A DNA stretch of 64,000 nt from Kribbella sp. VKM Ac-2568. Lineage in GTDB: Bacteria; Actinomycetota; Actinomycetes; Propionibacteriales; Kribbellaceae. The notes beneath the pieces are model-generated. The model saw nothing but the letters and a program-made list of their open reading frames with translations. It was not told where the DNA came from and did no database searches. Where the stretch lies: the NCBI RefSeq assembly GCF_004345365.1, contig NZ_SLVF01000014.1, positions 62,001 through 126,000 of the forward strand, in the 5' to 3' direction. Positions 23,602 through 32,685 of this stretch are shown piece after piece (the stretch's first letter is position 1; each line of letters starts with the position of its first letter). A program made the translations under genes and the position numbers.

Positions 23602-25389
23602 ATGCGCCGCCTCCCCCGCGCGCTGCTTCCGCTTGCCCTGGCCGCCGGTCTGCTGTTCCAGAGTGTGGTCGCGGTGCCTGCCGGCGCCGGCCGTGGCCGC
23701 GAGTTCGACATCCAGGCCCACCGCGGCGGCCTCGGCCTCACCGTCGAGTCCACCGTCGCCTCGTTCTCCCGTGGTCTGGAGGTCGGCGTCAGCACGCTCG
23801 AGCTGGACGTCCAGATCACCCAGGACGGCCACGCGGTCGTCACCCATGACCGCAAGGTCACCGGCGCCAAGTGCAAGGACACCGGTCCCTACACGCCCGG
23901 CGACCCGGAGTACCCGTACGTCGGCAAGTTCATCAACACGCTGAGCCTCAAGCAGGTCAAGCAGCTCGACTGCGGATCGCTGCCGCAGGCCGGCTTCCCC
24001 GGCCAGACCCCGGACCCGGGCGCCCGGATGCCGGAACTGCGGGACGTGTTCGACCTGGTCCACCGCTTCCACGCGGACAAGGTCAAGCTGAACATCGAGA
24101 CCAAGGTCGAGGCCGGCGCGCCGAACGAGACCGCGCCGCGCGAGCAGTTCGTCCAGGTGGTCGCGCGCGAGATCCGCACGGCGAAGATCAGCCGTCAGGT
24201 GACGATCCAGAGCTTCGACTGGGGCGCGCTGATGCGGATGCGTCAGGTGGCCCCTGAGCTGCCGATCGTGGCGTTGACGAACTACGACTTCCTGCAGACC
24301 GGCCAGCCGGGCAAGTCCCCCTGGCTGGGTGGGATCGACATCGACGACTTCGACGGCGACCTGGTCAAGGCGACCAAGTCGTTCGGCGCCGACGCGATCT
24401 CCCCGGTGCACGGGTTCCCCCAGGACGGCAAGGTCACCGACCCGGCGTACCGGCCGTACGTGACCACGGACATGGTGCGCTCGGCGCACAAGGCCGGTAT
24501 GAAGGTCGTGCCGTGGACGGTGGACGACCCGGCCACGATGCGGTCGCTGATCGACAAGGGTGTCGACGGCATCATCTCGGACTACCCGGACCGGGTGCGG
24601 ACGGTTGCCCAGGACGAGGGCTTCCGGCTGCCCACGGCGTACGACCAACCTGCGATCCGGGCGCTGCCGACGGCTCACGCGCACAACGACTACGAGCACC
24701 GGCGGCCTCTGCAGGATGCGCTCGATCGCGGCTTCAACAGCGTCGAGGCCGACGTCTGGCTGATCGACGGCGAGCTCCGCGTCGCCCACGACCAGGAGGA
24801 CGCAGTACCCGGCCGCACCCTGGAGAGCCTGTACCTGCAGCCGCTCGTGAAACAGGTCAAGCAGAACCACGGGCAGGTCTACCGGCACGGCGCCGACTTC
24901 CAACTGCTGATCGACATCAAGAGCGACGGCCCGAGCACCTATGCGGCGATCGACCAGGCGCTGCGGGAGTACCGCGACATCAGCACGATCTACGTCAACG
25001 GCCACACCTACCCCGGCGCGGTCACCTCGGTGATCAGCGGCAACCGCCCGCTCGACGTGCTGAAGGCGCAGAAGGTCCGGTACGCCGGGTACGACGGCAG
25101 GTTGTCCGACCTGAACTCCAAGCTCCCGGCGTCGCTGATGCCGCTCGTGAGTGACAACTGGTCCAACAACTTCACCTGGCGCGGCGTCGGGGCGTTCCCG
25201 GCGGACGAGCGGGCCAAGCTGCGGGACATCGTGACGACGGCGCACCACGCGGGCTACCGGGTGCGGTTCTGGGAGACGCCGGACACGCGTGGAGCGGCTC
25301 GCGAAGCCGTCTGGTCCGAGCTGGTCGCGGCTGGCGTCGACCACCTCAACACCGACGACCTGCACGGTCTGGAGGACTTCCTGCGCTAG
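23602..25389 (+). CDS. Secreted two-domain glycerophosphodiester phosphodiesterase
   Basis: 595 residues from ATG 23602, with signal peptide MRRLPRALLPLALAAGLLF. Residues of about 35-355 form a GDPD domain (IQAHRGGLGLTVESTVASF, LELDVQITQDGHAVVTHD, YVTTDMVRSAHKAGMKVVPW). A second, more divergent GDPD/PI-PLC-like barrel follows from about 365 (PTAHAHNDYEHRRPLQDAL, FNSVEADVWLIDGELRVAHD). The first domain has the HRG and ExD catalytic elements; the second has HAHND and EADVW, which could still form an active site. It should release glycerol-phosphate from phospholipid headgroups or teichoic-acid-like polymers outside the cell. Confidence 0.9.
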   Translation: MRRLPRALLPLALAAGLLFQSVVAVPAGAGRGREFDIQAHRGGLGLTVESTVASFSRGLEVGVSTLELDVQITQDGHAVVTHDRKVTGAKCKDTGPYTPGDPEYPYVGKFINTLSLKQVKQLDCGSLPQAGFPGQTPDPGARMPELRDVFDLVHRFHADKVKLNIETKVEAGAPNETAPREQFVQVVAREIRTAKISRQVTIQSFDWGALMRMRQVAPELPIVALTNYDFLQTGQPGKSPWLGGIDIDDFDGDLVKATKSFGADAISPVHGFPQDGKVTDPAYRPYVTTDMVRSAHKAGMKVVPWTVDDPATMRSLIDKGVDGIISDYPDRVRTVAQDEGFRLPTAYDQPAIRALPTAHAHNDYEHRRPLQDALDRGFNSVEADVWLIDGELRVAHDQEDAVPGRTLESLYLQPLVKQVKQNHGQVYRHGADFQLLIDIKSDGPSTYAAIDQALREYRDISTIYVNGHTYPGAVTSVISGNRPLDVLKAQKVRYAGYDGRLSDLNSKLPASLMPLVSDNWSNNFTWRGVGAFPADERAKLRDIVTTAHHAGYRVRFWETPDTRGAAREAVWSELVAAGVDHLNTDDLHGLEDFLR

Positions 25390-25420
25390 GTCCTGCCGCT
25401 GGCGCCTGGTTGGTGCTTGG

Positions 25421-26476
25421 TCAGGGCTTGATTTCCGTGAGGGCGACGATGTCTTCGCCCTCACGGAAGGCCTTGCGCTGCTTGGCGGCGCCGTTGCCTT
25501 CTCTGAGCAGCCGCTGGAGGCTCTCGTCCACCAGGTCGAGCTCGTTGAGCTCCTCGAGCGCCGGAGTCACGTGCTGCCGCAGTAGGTCGAACAGCTTCGG
25601 CATCGGGAGTGTCTGGGCCCGGAGCACGTCCAGCCCGTCGTCGGACAACCCGTCACGCGCGGACAGCCAGTACGCGGCCCGCAGTACCTCTGGCTCCAGC
25701 TTCGGGCCCAGGCCTCCGTCGGCGAGCGCGGTCATCACCAGGGCGCGGATCAGCGTCGCGAGCAGCACTGTCTCGTCGATGGTCAGCGGGACGTCGCTGA
25801 TGCGCACTTCGACCGTCGGCAGATGGGTGGACGGCCGGATGTCCCAATAGACCATCCGCTCGTCCATGATGCTGCCCGACTCGAGCTGCATCGCCACCAG
25901 CGCGTCGTAGTGCTCAGCCGACTCGAAGTACGGCGGTGGGCCGGAGCAAGGCCAGCGAGAAAACATGATCGAGCGCCAACTGCTGAAGCCGGTGTCAGCG
26001 CCCAGGTAGATCGCCGAGTTGGCCGTCAATGCCAGCAGCGTCGGCATCCAGGGCCGGAGGTGGTTGCTGACCCGGATGGCGGCTTCCTTGTCCGGCACGT
26101 CGACGTGCACGTGACATCCACACACGCTCTGCTCGCGAGCCAGCTGCCCGTAGCGCGCCTCCATCTCCAGGTAGCGCGGCTTGTTGGTGATCAACTGCAC
26201 CGCCTCACCACCAGGCGGTACGGCGATCGCCAGGAGCTTCGCGCCCTCCTCGGCGGCGGCACGGGCCAACTGCGAGCGGAGGCGCTGCAGGTGATCGCGG
26301 AGCTCGGCGGGCGTGTCACAGACGGGGAGGTTGATCTCCACCTGTGCCTGGGTCAGTTCGAGCTCCACGTCGATGCCCTCGGCCTCGGCGGCGACGGCCT
26401 TGCTGCGCGGCAGGGGTCGACCGCTGGCGGACACCAGCAGCAGTTCCTCCTCAACGCCCATGGACGGATGGGTCAA
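25421..26476 (-). CDS. YbdK-type carboxylate-amine ligase (glutamate-cysteine ligase family 2)
   Basis: 351 residues, the usual length. GVEEELLLV, QVEINLPV, CGCHVHVDVPD and WRSIMFSRWPCSGPPPYF match the GCS2/YbdK family, which joins a gamma-carboxylate to an amine with ATP; YbdK enzymes have weak glutamate-cysteine ligase activity. The start is read as TTG 26476 because GGAG lies 5 nt upstream; the alternative ATG at 26461 has no ribosome site. The last codons overlap a strong hairpin that can terminate the convergent GDPD gene. Confidence 0.9.
   Translation of the reverse strand: MTHPSMGVEEELLLVSASGRPLPRSKAVAAEAEGIDVELELTQAQVEINLPVCDTPAELRDHLQRLRSQLARAAAEEGAKLLAIAVPPGGEAVQLITNKPRYLEMEARYGQLAREQSVCGCHVHVDVPDKEAAIRVSNHLRPWMPTLLALTANSAIYLGADTGFSSWRSIMFSRWPCSGPPPYFESAEHYDALVAMQLESGSIMDERMVYWDIRPSTHLPTVEVRISDVPLTIDETVLLATLIRALVMTALADGGLGPKLEPEVLRAAYWLSARDGLSDDGLDVLRAQTLPMPKLFDLLRQHVTPALEELNELDLVDESLQRLLREGNGAAKQRKAFREGEDIVALTEIKP
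25433..25468 (+). terminator. Perfect 14-bp hairpin 44 bp after the GDPD gene
   Basis: TTCCGTGAGGGCGA, eight loop bases, then TCGCCCTCACGGAA. It serves the plus-strand GDPD transcript by position while lying inside the 3' coding end of the YbdK gene. Confidence 0.55.
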
Positions 26477-26592
26477 GGTGTCTCCTCGGTTCGGTGCACT
26501 CCGAGGTACCCGGCCCGCTCAGGGCGGAAACAGCGCGCCTGGCGTGCGGTCCGCGAGCGGGTGGCCGGCAGCCATGGCCTAGGCTCTGCGGC

Positions 26593-27330
26593 GTGAGTCT
26601 GCCGATCGTCACCGCCACCCGGTACGTGCTGCCGCTGCGCGAGGGTGGATCGCTGCCGGGCGTTGTCGAAGGCAACGATCTCGGCACCTACGTGCTCAAG
26701 TTCCACGGCGCCGGCCAGGGCCCGAAGGCGCTGGTCGCCGAGATCATCGTCGGCGAACTGTTCCGCCGGCTCGGCCTGCGGGTGCCCGAGCTGAAGCTGA
26801 TGGAACTCGACCCGGCGATCGGCAAGTCGGAGCCGGACTACGAGATCCAGGAACTGCTGATCCGCAGCGCCGGGCTCAACCTGGCCGTCGACTTCCTGCC
26901 CGGCGCGTTCGGGTACGACGGCTCCACCGGCAAGCCGGACGACGCCACCCGGGCCAAGATCCTCTGGCTGGACGCGTACGTCGCCAACGTGGACCGCTCC
27001 TGGCGCAACACGAACCTGCTGGTCTGGCACAAGGACCTCTGGCTGATCGACCACGGAGCCGCGTTGTACTTCCACCACTCCTGGATGTCCGCGGAGAAGT
27101 TCACCGCCCTCGCGTACGACGCGGCCGACCACGTGTTCGCCGACGTCGCCCCGCAGGTGCCGGGGATCGACGCGGAACTGGCGGCGGCGATCACGCCGGA
27201 GCTGCTCACCGAGGTGCTCGATCTGGTGCCCGACGAGTGGATCGCCGAGGGCGACCGGGAGCGGTACCTCCGCCACCTCTGCGCCCGGCTCGCCGAGCGG
27301 ACCGCCTGGCTGCCTGGTGGTGCCCGGTGA
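26593..27330 (+). CDS. HipA-like kinase-fold protein
   Basis: 245 residues from GTG 26593. The pattern of small HipA-family proteins is visible: GTYVLKFHGAGQGPKALVAE (nucleotide-binding lysine region), a catalytic-loop-like WLDAYVANVDRSWRNTN and the metal-binding LWLIDHGAALYFH (DxG type). It lacks the N-terminal HipA domain and is about half the length of E. coli HipA, so toxin activity is not implied. Its stop overlaps the start of a DUF3037 gene (GTGA); this two-gene arrangement is, to my knowledge, common in bacteria but functionally unassigned. Confidence 0.75.
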   Translation: MSLPIVTATRYVLPLREGGSLPGVVEGNDLGTYVLKFHGAGQGPKALVAEIIVGELFRRLGLRVPELKLMELDPAIGKSEPDYEIQELLIRSAGLNLAVDFLPGAFGYDGSTGKPDDATRAKILWLDAYVANVDRSWRNTNLLVWHKDLWLIDHGAALYFHHSWMSAEKFTALAYDAADHVFADVAPQVPGIDAELAAAITPELLTEVLDLVPDEWIAEGDRERYLRHLCARLAERTAWLPGGAR

Positions 27331-27731
27331 ATGACGTGGTGAATGACGTGGTGAACCTGGTGCCCTTCGACTACGTGATCCTGCGGGCTGCGCCGCGGAT
27401 CGAGCGCGGCGAGTTCGTGAACGTCGGCGCCGTGCTCTACTGCCGCTCGCTGGACTTCCTCGGCGCCGCCTGGGACGTCGAGCCGAACCGGCTGAAGGCC
27501 CTGGACCCGGCGGTGGACGTGGACGTCGTGTGCGCGTCGCTGGAGCACATCCGCGCAATCTGCGCGGGTGACCCGGACGGCGGCCCGGCGGCAGCCACCC
27601 GGATCGGCGAACGCTTCCGCTGGCTCGCGGCGCCCCGCAGTACGGTCGTCCATCCCAGCCCGATCCACAGCGGCCTGACGAACGACCCCACCGCAGACCT
27701 CGACCGCCTGGTCGAAGCGTTCGTCCGCTAG
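27327..27731 (+). CDS. DUF3037 family protein
   Basis: 134 residues beginning at the GTG that overlaps the HipA-like stop by 3 nt. DUF3037 hallmarks are FDYVILRAAPRIERGEFVNV, GAVLYCR near the N-terminus and ERFRWLAAPRSTVVHPSPIH later. The first 24 bases are two copies of GTGAATGACGTG, so translation could start at any of several GTG codons. Function is unknown; coupling to the HipA-like kinase suggests they act together. Its 3' end is duplicated in the intergenic repeat that follows. Confidence 0.85.
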   Translation: MNDVVNDVVNLVPFDYVILRAAPRIERGEFVNVGAVLYCRSLDFLGAAWDVEPNRLKALDPAVDVDVVCASLEHIRAICAGDPDGGPAAATRIGERFRWLAAPRSTVVHPSPIHSGLTNDPTADLDRLVEAFVR

Positions 27732-27828
27732 GCCTCGAGGGCTAGCGGACGAACGCTTCGACCAGGCGGTCGAGGTCGAAGCGTTCGTCCGCCTGGTCGA
27801 AGCGTTCGTCCGCTAGGCCTCGAGGGCT
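27696..27828. repeat. 35-bp perfect inverted repeat plus 39-bp direct repeat between convergent genes
   Basis: Arm one (27696-27730, the DUF3037 3' end) is exactly inverted at 27743-27777, with a 12-nt spacer. A 39-bp segment (27705-27743) containing both stop codons is then repeated at 27790-27828. GTCGAAGCGTTCGTCCGC occurs three times in direct orientation (27711, 27775, 27796). The transcript of either gene could fold into a very long hairpin, so the unit may act as a bidirectional terminator. Confidence 0.95.
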
Positions 27829-29438
27829 CCTGATACCACCTCGCGGGCTTGGGCGAAGACCTCGTCCAGGTGGTCCTTGCCCTTGAAGGACTCGCCGTAG
27901 ATCTTGTAGAGGTCCTCGGTGCCGGACGGCCGCGCGGCGAACCAGGCCGACTCCGTGGTGACCTTCAGCCCGCCGATCGGCGCTCCGTTGCCCGGGGCAC
28001 TGGTCATCCGATCCAGGATCGGCTCACCGGCCAGCTCGGTCGCGGTGACCGCGTCGGCCGAGAGCGCGGCCAGCTTCGCCTTCTCCTCGCGGCTGGCCGG
28101 CGCGTCCACCCGCGAGTATGCCGAGGCGCCGAACCTCTCCACCAGCTTCGCGTGCGCTTGCGACGGGGTCTCGCCGGTCACCGCCGTGATCTCGCTGGCC
28201 AGCAGCGCGAGCAGGATGCCGTCCTTGTCGGTGGTCCAGACCGTGCCGTCGAACCGGAGGAAGCTCGCGCCCGCCGACTCCTCGCCACCGAAGCCGACCG
28301 AGCCGTCGATCAGACCGGGTACGAACCACTTGAAGCCTACCGGCACCTCCCACAGCCGGCGGCCGAGGTCCGCGACCACCCGGTCGATCAGCGACGACGA
28401 CACCAGCGTCTTGCCGACCGCGACCTGCGGACCCCACTGCCGGTTGGCGAACAGGTAGGAGATCGCCGCGGCCAGGTAGTGGTTCGGGTTCATCAGCCCG
28501 GCGTCGGGCGTGACGATGCCGTGCCGGTCCGCGTCTGCGTCGTTGCCCGTGGCCAGGTCGAAGCGGTCCTTCTGCGCGACCAGCGAGGCCATCGCGTACG
28601 GCGAGGAGCAGTCCATCCGGATCTTGCCGTCGTGGTCCAGCGTCATGAACGACCAGGTCGGATCGAGCCGCGGGTTCACCACGGTCAGGTCGAGGCGGTG
28701 CCGCTCGGCGATCGCGGCCCAGTAGTCCACGCTCGCGCCACCCAGCGGGTCCGCGCCGATCCGGACGCCCGCACTGCGGATCGCGTCCAGGTTGAGCACC
28801 GCGGGCAGGTCGTCGACGTAGTGACCGAGGAAGTCGTACTCCCCCGCCTGCGCCCGGGCCGCCTCGAACGACTTCCGCCGTACTTCGCGGTTGCCGCCGG
28901 CGATCAACTCGTTCGCGCGGGAGGCGATCCAGCCGGTCGCGTCGGAGTCAGCGGGACCACCGTGGGGCGGGTTGTACTTGATGCCGCCGTCGCGCGGCGG
29001 GTTGTGGCTCGGCGTGATGACGATGCCATCCGCACCGGCGCCCGCGCCACGGTTGAGCCGCAGGATCGCGTGCGACACCCCCGGAGTCGGGGTCAGCCGG
29101 TCAGCGCTGTCCACCAGTGTCTGCACGTCGTTCCCGGCGAGCACCTCGAGCACGGTGCGCCACGCGGGCTCCGACAGGCCGTGGCTGTCCCTGCCCACCA
29201 GCAGCGGACCCGTAGTACCTTCTCCCGCGCGGTACTCGCAGATCGCCTGGGTGATGGCCAGGATGTGTGCCTCGTTGAAGGCGCCGTCGAGACTCGAGCC
29301 GCGGTGGCCCGACGTACCGAAGACGACCTTCTGGGCGGGGTTCTCGACGTCCGGCGTGATCCCGTCGTAGGCCGCGAGCAGCGCGTCGACGTCGACGAGA
29401 TCCTCGGGCTGTGCGGGCTGACCTGCGCGTGGGTGCAT
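27813..29438 (-). CDS. pgm: Phosphoglucomutase (alpha-D-glucose phosphate-specific)
   Basis: 541 residues. FGTSGHRGSSLDGAFNE, the phosphoserine loop VITPSHNPPRDGGIKYN, the Mg-binding DADADRHG, the sugar-specificity loop GGEESAG and the phosphate-binding RPSGTEDLYKIY are all present. It interconverts glucose 1-phosphate and glucose 6-phosphate in the cytoplasm. ATG 29438 (MHPRAGQPAQPEDLVDVD) matches the usual N-terminus of the family, although longer open sequence lies upstream. The stop codon lies inside the duplicated intergenic repeat. Confidence 0.95.
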   Translation of the reverse strand: MHPRAGQPAQPEDLVDVDALLAAYDGITPDVENPAQKVVFGTSGHRGSSLDGAFNEAHILAITQAICEYRAGEGTTGPLLVGRDSHGLSEPAWRTVLEVLAGNDVQTLVDSADRLTPTPGVSHAILRLNRGAGAGADGIVITPSHNPPRDGGIKYNPPHGGPADSDATGWIASRANELIAGGNREVRRKSFEAARAQAGEYDFLGHYVDDLPAVLNLDAIRSAGVRIGADPLGGASVDYWAAIAERHRLDLTVVNPRLDPTWSFMTLDHDGKIRMDCSSPYAMASLVAQKDRFDLATGNDADADRHGIVTPDAGLMNPNHYLAAAISYLFANRQWGPQVAVGKTLVSSSLIDRVVADLGRRLWEVPVGFKWFVPGLIDGSVGFGGEESAGASFLRFDGTVWTTDKDGILLALLASEITAVTGETPSQAHAKLVERFGASAYSRVDAPASREEKAKLAALSADAVTATELAGEPILDRMTSAPGNGAPIGGLKVTTESAWFAARPSGTEDLYKIYGESFKGKDHLDEVFAQAREVVSGALEA

Positions 29439-29491
29439 GTGGACATGCAACAAGCCTTCGGCGGCTTCCACAACTCCTGCGGTGGCGCGTC

Positions 29492-31042
29492 TCAGCTCGG
29501 GTAGGGAGTGAGCAGCTGATCTACCGGTGCGTAGTCGTCGGTGAGGACCGGTCCTGCACCGACGAAGCTCCGCACCGCGGGGGCGTCGGAGAGCAAGGTG
29601 GACCGGCCGGCCAGGCGCTGCCGGATCGCCGCGGAGTCGATGGGCTGGTCCGACGCGAGCAGGACGAAGTTGCCGCCCTCGGCGCCGCTCAGCGCGTTCG
29701 GCCTGGAGATCACGGCGACGTGCGGGAACTCCGCCTCGAGGGTCCGAGTCTCGGCCTTGGCGAAGGCCTGCGGCGGGTAGTCGATGACGTTGACCAGGTA
29801 GAGGCCGTCCGGCTTGAGCACTCGCCGGACGTCGGCGACCACCTCGCGGGTGGTCAGGTGCCACGGCACCGCCACTCCCCCGAACGCGTCCATCACCACC
29901 AGGTCCCGGCTGTCAGCCGGCTCCGACCGTACGCCGAGTCGCCCGTCGCGCACCTGCAGGTTGAGGCCCGGGCCCGGCTCGGCGCCCAGTTCCGCCTTGT
30001 TGATCTCGATCACCCCCGAGTCGATCTCGTACACCTTGTTCTCGGTGCCCGGCCGGGTCGCCGTCAGGTAGTGCGGCATGGTCAGGCCGCCACCACCGAC
30101 GTGCAGCGCGGTCAACGGCTGCGCGCCCGGCCAACTGCCGTCGATCGCGGCACCGAAGTCCTTGGTGTAGGCGAACTCGAGGTGCTTGGGGTCGTTCAGG
30201 TCGACGTAGGAGTGCCGGAGCTGGTCCAGGTACAGCGTCCGGCCGCCTTCCCGGCTCGGGTCCGCCACCACGCGGGCGCAGTGGTACGCCGTCTCGACCT
30301 CGCACGGCCTCGGCGCGAAGGCGGTCAGACCAGTGCCGATCAGGGCTAGCACGAGCGGGCGCGCGGCTGCCTTCAGCCCCCGGAAGTAGATCGTCAGCGC
30401 GGCACCGCCGACCACCAGGACGCCGCCGAGCCACAGCACGATCGTGCTCGTCGGGACCTTCGCGACGAAGACGAACCCAGTGAGCACGGTGCCGACGATC
30501 GCGCCCACAGTCGCGTAGGCGGACAGCCGTCCGACTACCGTTCCGGTCTGCGTGAGGGTGGACAGCCGGAGCTTGGTCACCATCGGCGTCACCGCGGCGA
30601 GCAGCGACGCCGGCAGGAACAGTGCGATCGCGACGGCGAGGAACACGGCGTCGCCGGCTGAGCCGCGGACCGCCTCGCCGGTCCAGCGGACGACGGGGAG
30701 GATCAGGAGCACCAGAGCCCCGCCGAACATGATGAGCGGGCCGAGCGTCCTGGTCGGCGGGACAGCGTCCGCGAACTTGCCGCCCATCATGGCGCCGGTG
30801 GCGATCGCGGCCAGGGCGACGCCGATCACCGCGGTGTTCGTCTCGAGGGTCAGCCCGAGGTACGGCGCGACCAGCCGCAGGGAGACCAACTCGAGGACCA
30901 GCACCGCGGCCGAACTGCCGAACGCAAGGGCGATGGCGACCTTGTCACCGACCGTCTTGCCACCCTGTCCGGCGCCTGCCTGCTCGTCGCTAGCTTGTTC
31001 CCCGCTGGACTGCCGGGCGGGCGTATCTGCCGTCTCGCTCAC
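29492..31042 (-). CDS. Membrane-bound spermidine-synthase-like protein
   Basis: 516 residues from GTG 31042. A hydrophilic N-terminus precedes six to seven transmembrane helices (SSAAVLVLELVSLRLVAPYL to about residue 245). A soluble domain follows with a SAM/decarboxy-SAM-binding fold (LTALHVGGGGLTMPHYLTA, KVYEIDSGVIEINK, RDLVVMDAFGG). The family fuses a membrane part to a polyamine-synthase fold; many members are not proven spermidine synthases. It is probably a single-gene unit. Confidence 0.85.
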   Translation of the reverse strand: MSETADTPARQSSGEQASDEQAGAGQGGKTVGDKVAIALAFGSSAAVLVLELVSLRLVAPYLGLTLETNTAVIGVALAAIATGAMMGGKFADAVPPTRTLGPLIMFGGALVLLILPVVRWTGEAVRGSAGDAVFLAVAIALFLPASLLAAVTPMVTKLRLSTLTQTGTVVGRLSAYATVGAIVGTVLTGFVFVAKVPTSTIVLWLGGVLVVGGAALTIYFRGLKAAARPLVLALIGTGLTAFAPRPCEVETAYHCARVVADPSREGGRTLYLDQLRHSYVDLNDPKHLEFAYTKDFGAAIDGSWPGAQPLTALHVGGGGLTMPHYLTATRPGTENKVYEIDSGVIEINKAELGAEPGPGLNLQVRDGRLGVRSEPADSRDLVVMDAFGGVAVPWHLTTREVVADVRRVLKPDGLYLVNVIDYPPQAFAKAETRTLEAEFPHVAVISRPNALSGAEGGNFVLLASDQPIDSAAIRQRLAGRSTLLSDAPAVRSFVGAGPVLTDDYAPVDQLLTPYPS

Positions 31043-31122
31043 CGCGCCACCCTATCGACGCCTGTCGAATTTCGCGTCGGCCGTTCGTCAGGGTTTCAAT
31101 GAGATCCAGAGGAGGTTCTGCC

Positions 31123-31620
31123 ATGGACGCGACCGAGAGTGCCGACCTGTACGCCGCGACGCGGGCGCGGGTGACCGAGGCGGCGCAGGCGTTGACCGCC
31201 GAGCAGCTGAACACCCGGGTGCCAGCGTGCCCCGACTGGACCGTGCACGACCTGATCTCGCACCTGGCAGGTGTCGCCCGCGACTTCGTGGCGGGCAACC
31301 TGGACGGTGCACCCCGGCCGCCCTGGACCGCAGTACAGGTGAAGGCTCGTCAGGTTCTGCCCGTCGACGCGATCCTGGAAGAGTGGGCGGAGACCGGACC
31401 GACGCTGGAGAAGCTGATCCGGAGCGGCAGCACGACCCATCCGCTGGTGTGCCACCCATATGTGGACGCGGGCACCCACGAGGCTGATCTGCACGGCGCG
31501 ATCGGCACCGGGCGGCCGCCGTGTCCCGCCTGCCACAGCGCCCTGATCCTCAGCACGACTGAATTGCCTTGTGGACAAGGCGGTTTCGATAGTCGGAGGC
31601 TCGTACTTTCCTTGGCATGA
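31123..31620 (+). pseudogene. Truncated maleylpyruvate-isomerase/DinB-like protein (TIGR03083 type)
   Basis: 165 residues from ATG 31123 with GAGGAGG 8 nt upstream. The N-terminal two-thirds reads as the mycothiol-dependent maleylpyruvate isomerase N-terminal family (VPACPDWTVHDLISHLAGVA) and reaches the conserved DAGTHEADLHGAIG. After GRPP the sequence changes to cysteine- and serine-rich residues with no family character and ends in the start of the next gene. Full-length relatives continue for 50-100 residues, so the 3' part looks deleted. It might still fold; confidence that it is damaged is moderate. Confidence 0.5.
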
Positions 31621-32679
31621 GCAAACGAATCGTCGCCTTCTGTTCCGATCTCATCACCGCTGCCGGCCCGCAACCCACCGACGAACTGGCCCGCCGGGTA
31701 GCCGCGGCCGGCCTGACCAAGTCGACCAACCCGGTGACCACGGTCCGCACCGCGCTGCGCCAGTCGCCGATCATGGTGCACCTCCCGGACGGCCGGTTCG
31801 ACAGCGCCCGGCGGATGCTCGACGGTGCTGCCCTGACCCACCGCGTCCGCTACGGCACCAAGGACCGTCAGGTGCTGTTCACCGGTCCTGAGCTCGCGGT
31901 GCTCGACCACCTGCTCGTGCACGAGGGCTCCCTCGCCCTGGCGGCCGGCGGGGCCGTGACGTCCTCACTCGGCGAGTTCGGTGGCTGGTGCGGGCCGCCC
32001 GACTGGCTACCCGACGTCCCGACCGATTCGCTGCTCGCCTTCCGTCTCAGGAACGGCCGGCTCTGGGTTGAGCCCGTCGCACCCGAACCACCCCGCCAGA
32101 GCTCCGAGCTGGAGCGTCTTCGCGTCGTGCTCCGGCGGCATCTGAAGTCCGACGACAGCCTGAACAACTGGCGCAGCCACCACACCCTCGGGCATGTGAT
32201 GCTCCGCGCCATCGCCGAGGTCCCCGATCTGCTGATCGACCCCCTGCCGCCGCTCGACGAGGTCCTGCAACTGGGCGATGAGCGCTGGGCTCGTGACTGG
32301 CCGGTGGAATCCGTCGAAGGGCTCCGGCCGGGACACCGGGTCGTCCTCGAAGACGTGCCGGGAGCACTGGTGACCGCCCTCCGCCCGGGATGCCGAGCAG
32401 CTGGGCGTGACCACTGGCGAGTTGACGGTTCTCTTGCTGTCGGCCGCCACCTACCGAACAGCCATGCCCTGCCGTCACGACGCCCGAGCGGCTTGGCTGG
32501 CCGATCCGTCGGGCCCTGCGCGCGAGCTGCCTGAGCTCACCCACGGCCGGGACTCACGCGAGCTCCCTGATCTCAGCCAAGGCCGGGATGACTGCGATGT
32601 CGCCGAGGACGACTTCTCCGAGCACTGGTCCGAGGATCTCGCTGCTCTCACCAGCGATTCGGCCTCGCCGAGTGGCTGA
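31617..32679 (+). pseudogene. Uncharacterised protein gene split by an apparent frameshift
   Basis: Two frames are needed. From ATG 31617 the first encodes about 255 residues with a winged-helix-like N-terminus (SDLITAAGPQPTDELARRVA, TTVRTALRQSPIMVHLPDGR). Near 32385-32395 coding character moves one frame over, where AEQLGVTTGELTVLLLSAAT continues to the stop at 32679 with normal acidic composition. The original frame instead becomes arginine-rich and stops at 32534. Joined, the protein would be about 350 residues. I do not recognise the family. A real mutation, a sequencing error in CGCCCGGGATGCC, or recoding could explain it. Confidence 0.55.
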
Positions 32680-32685
32680 GTCGCC

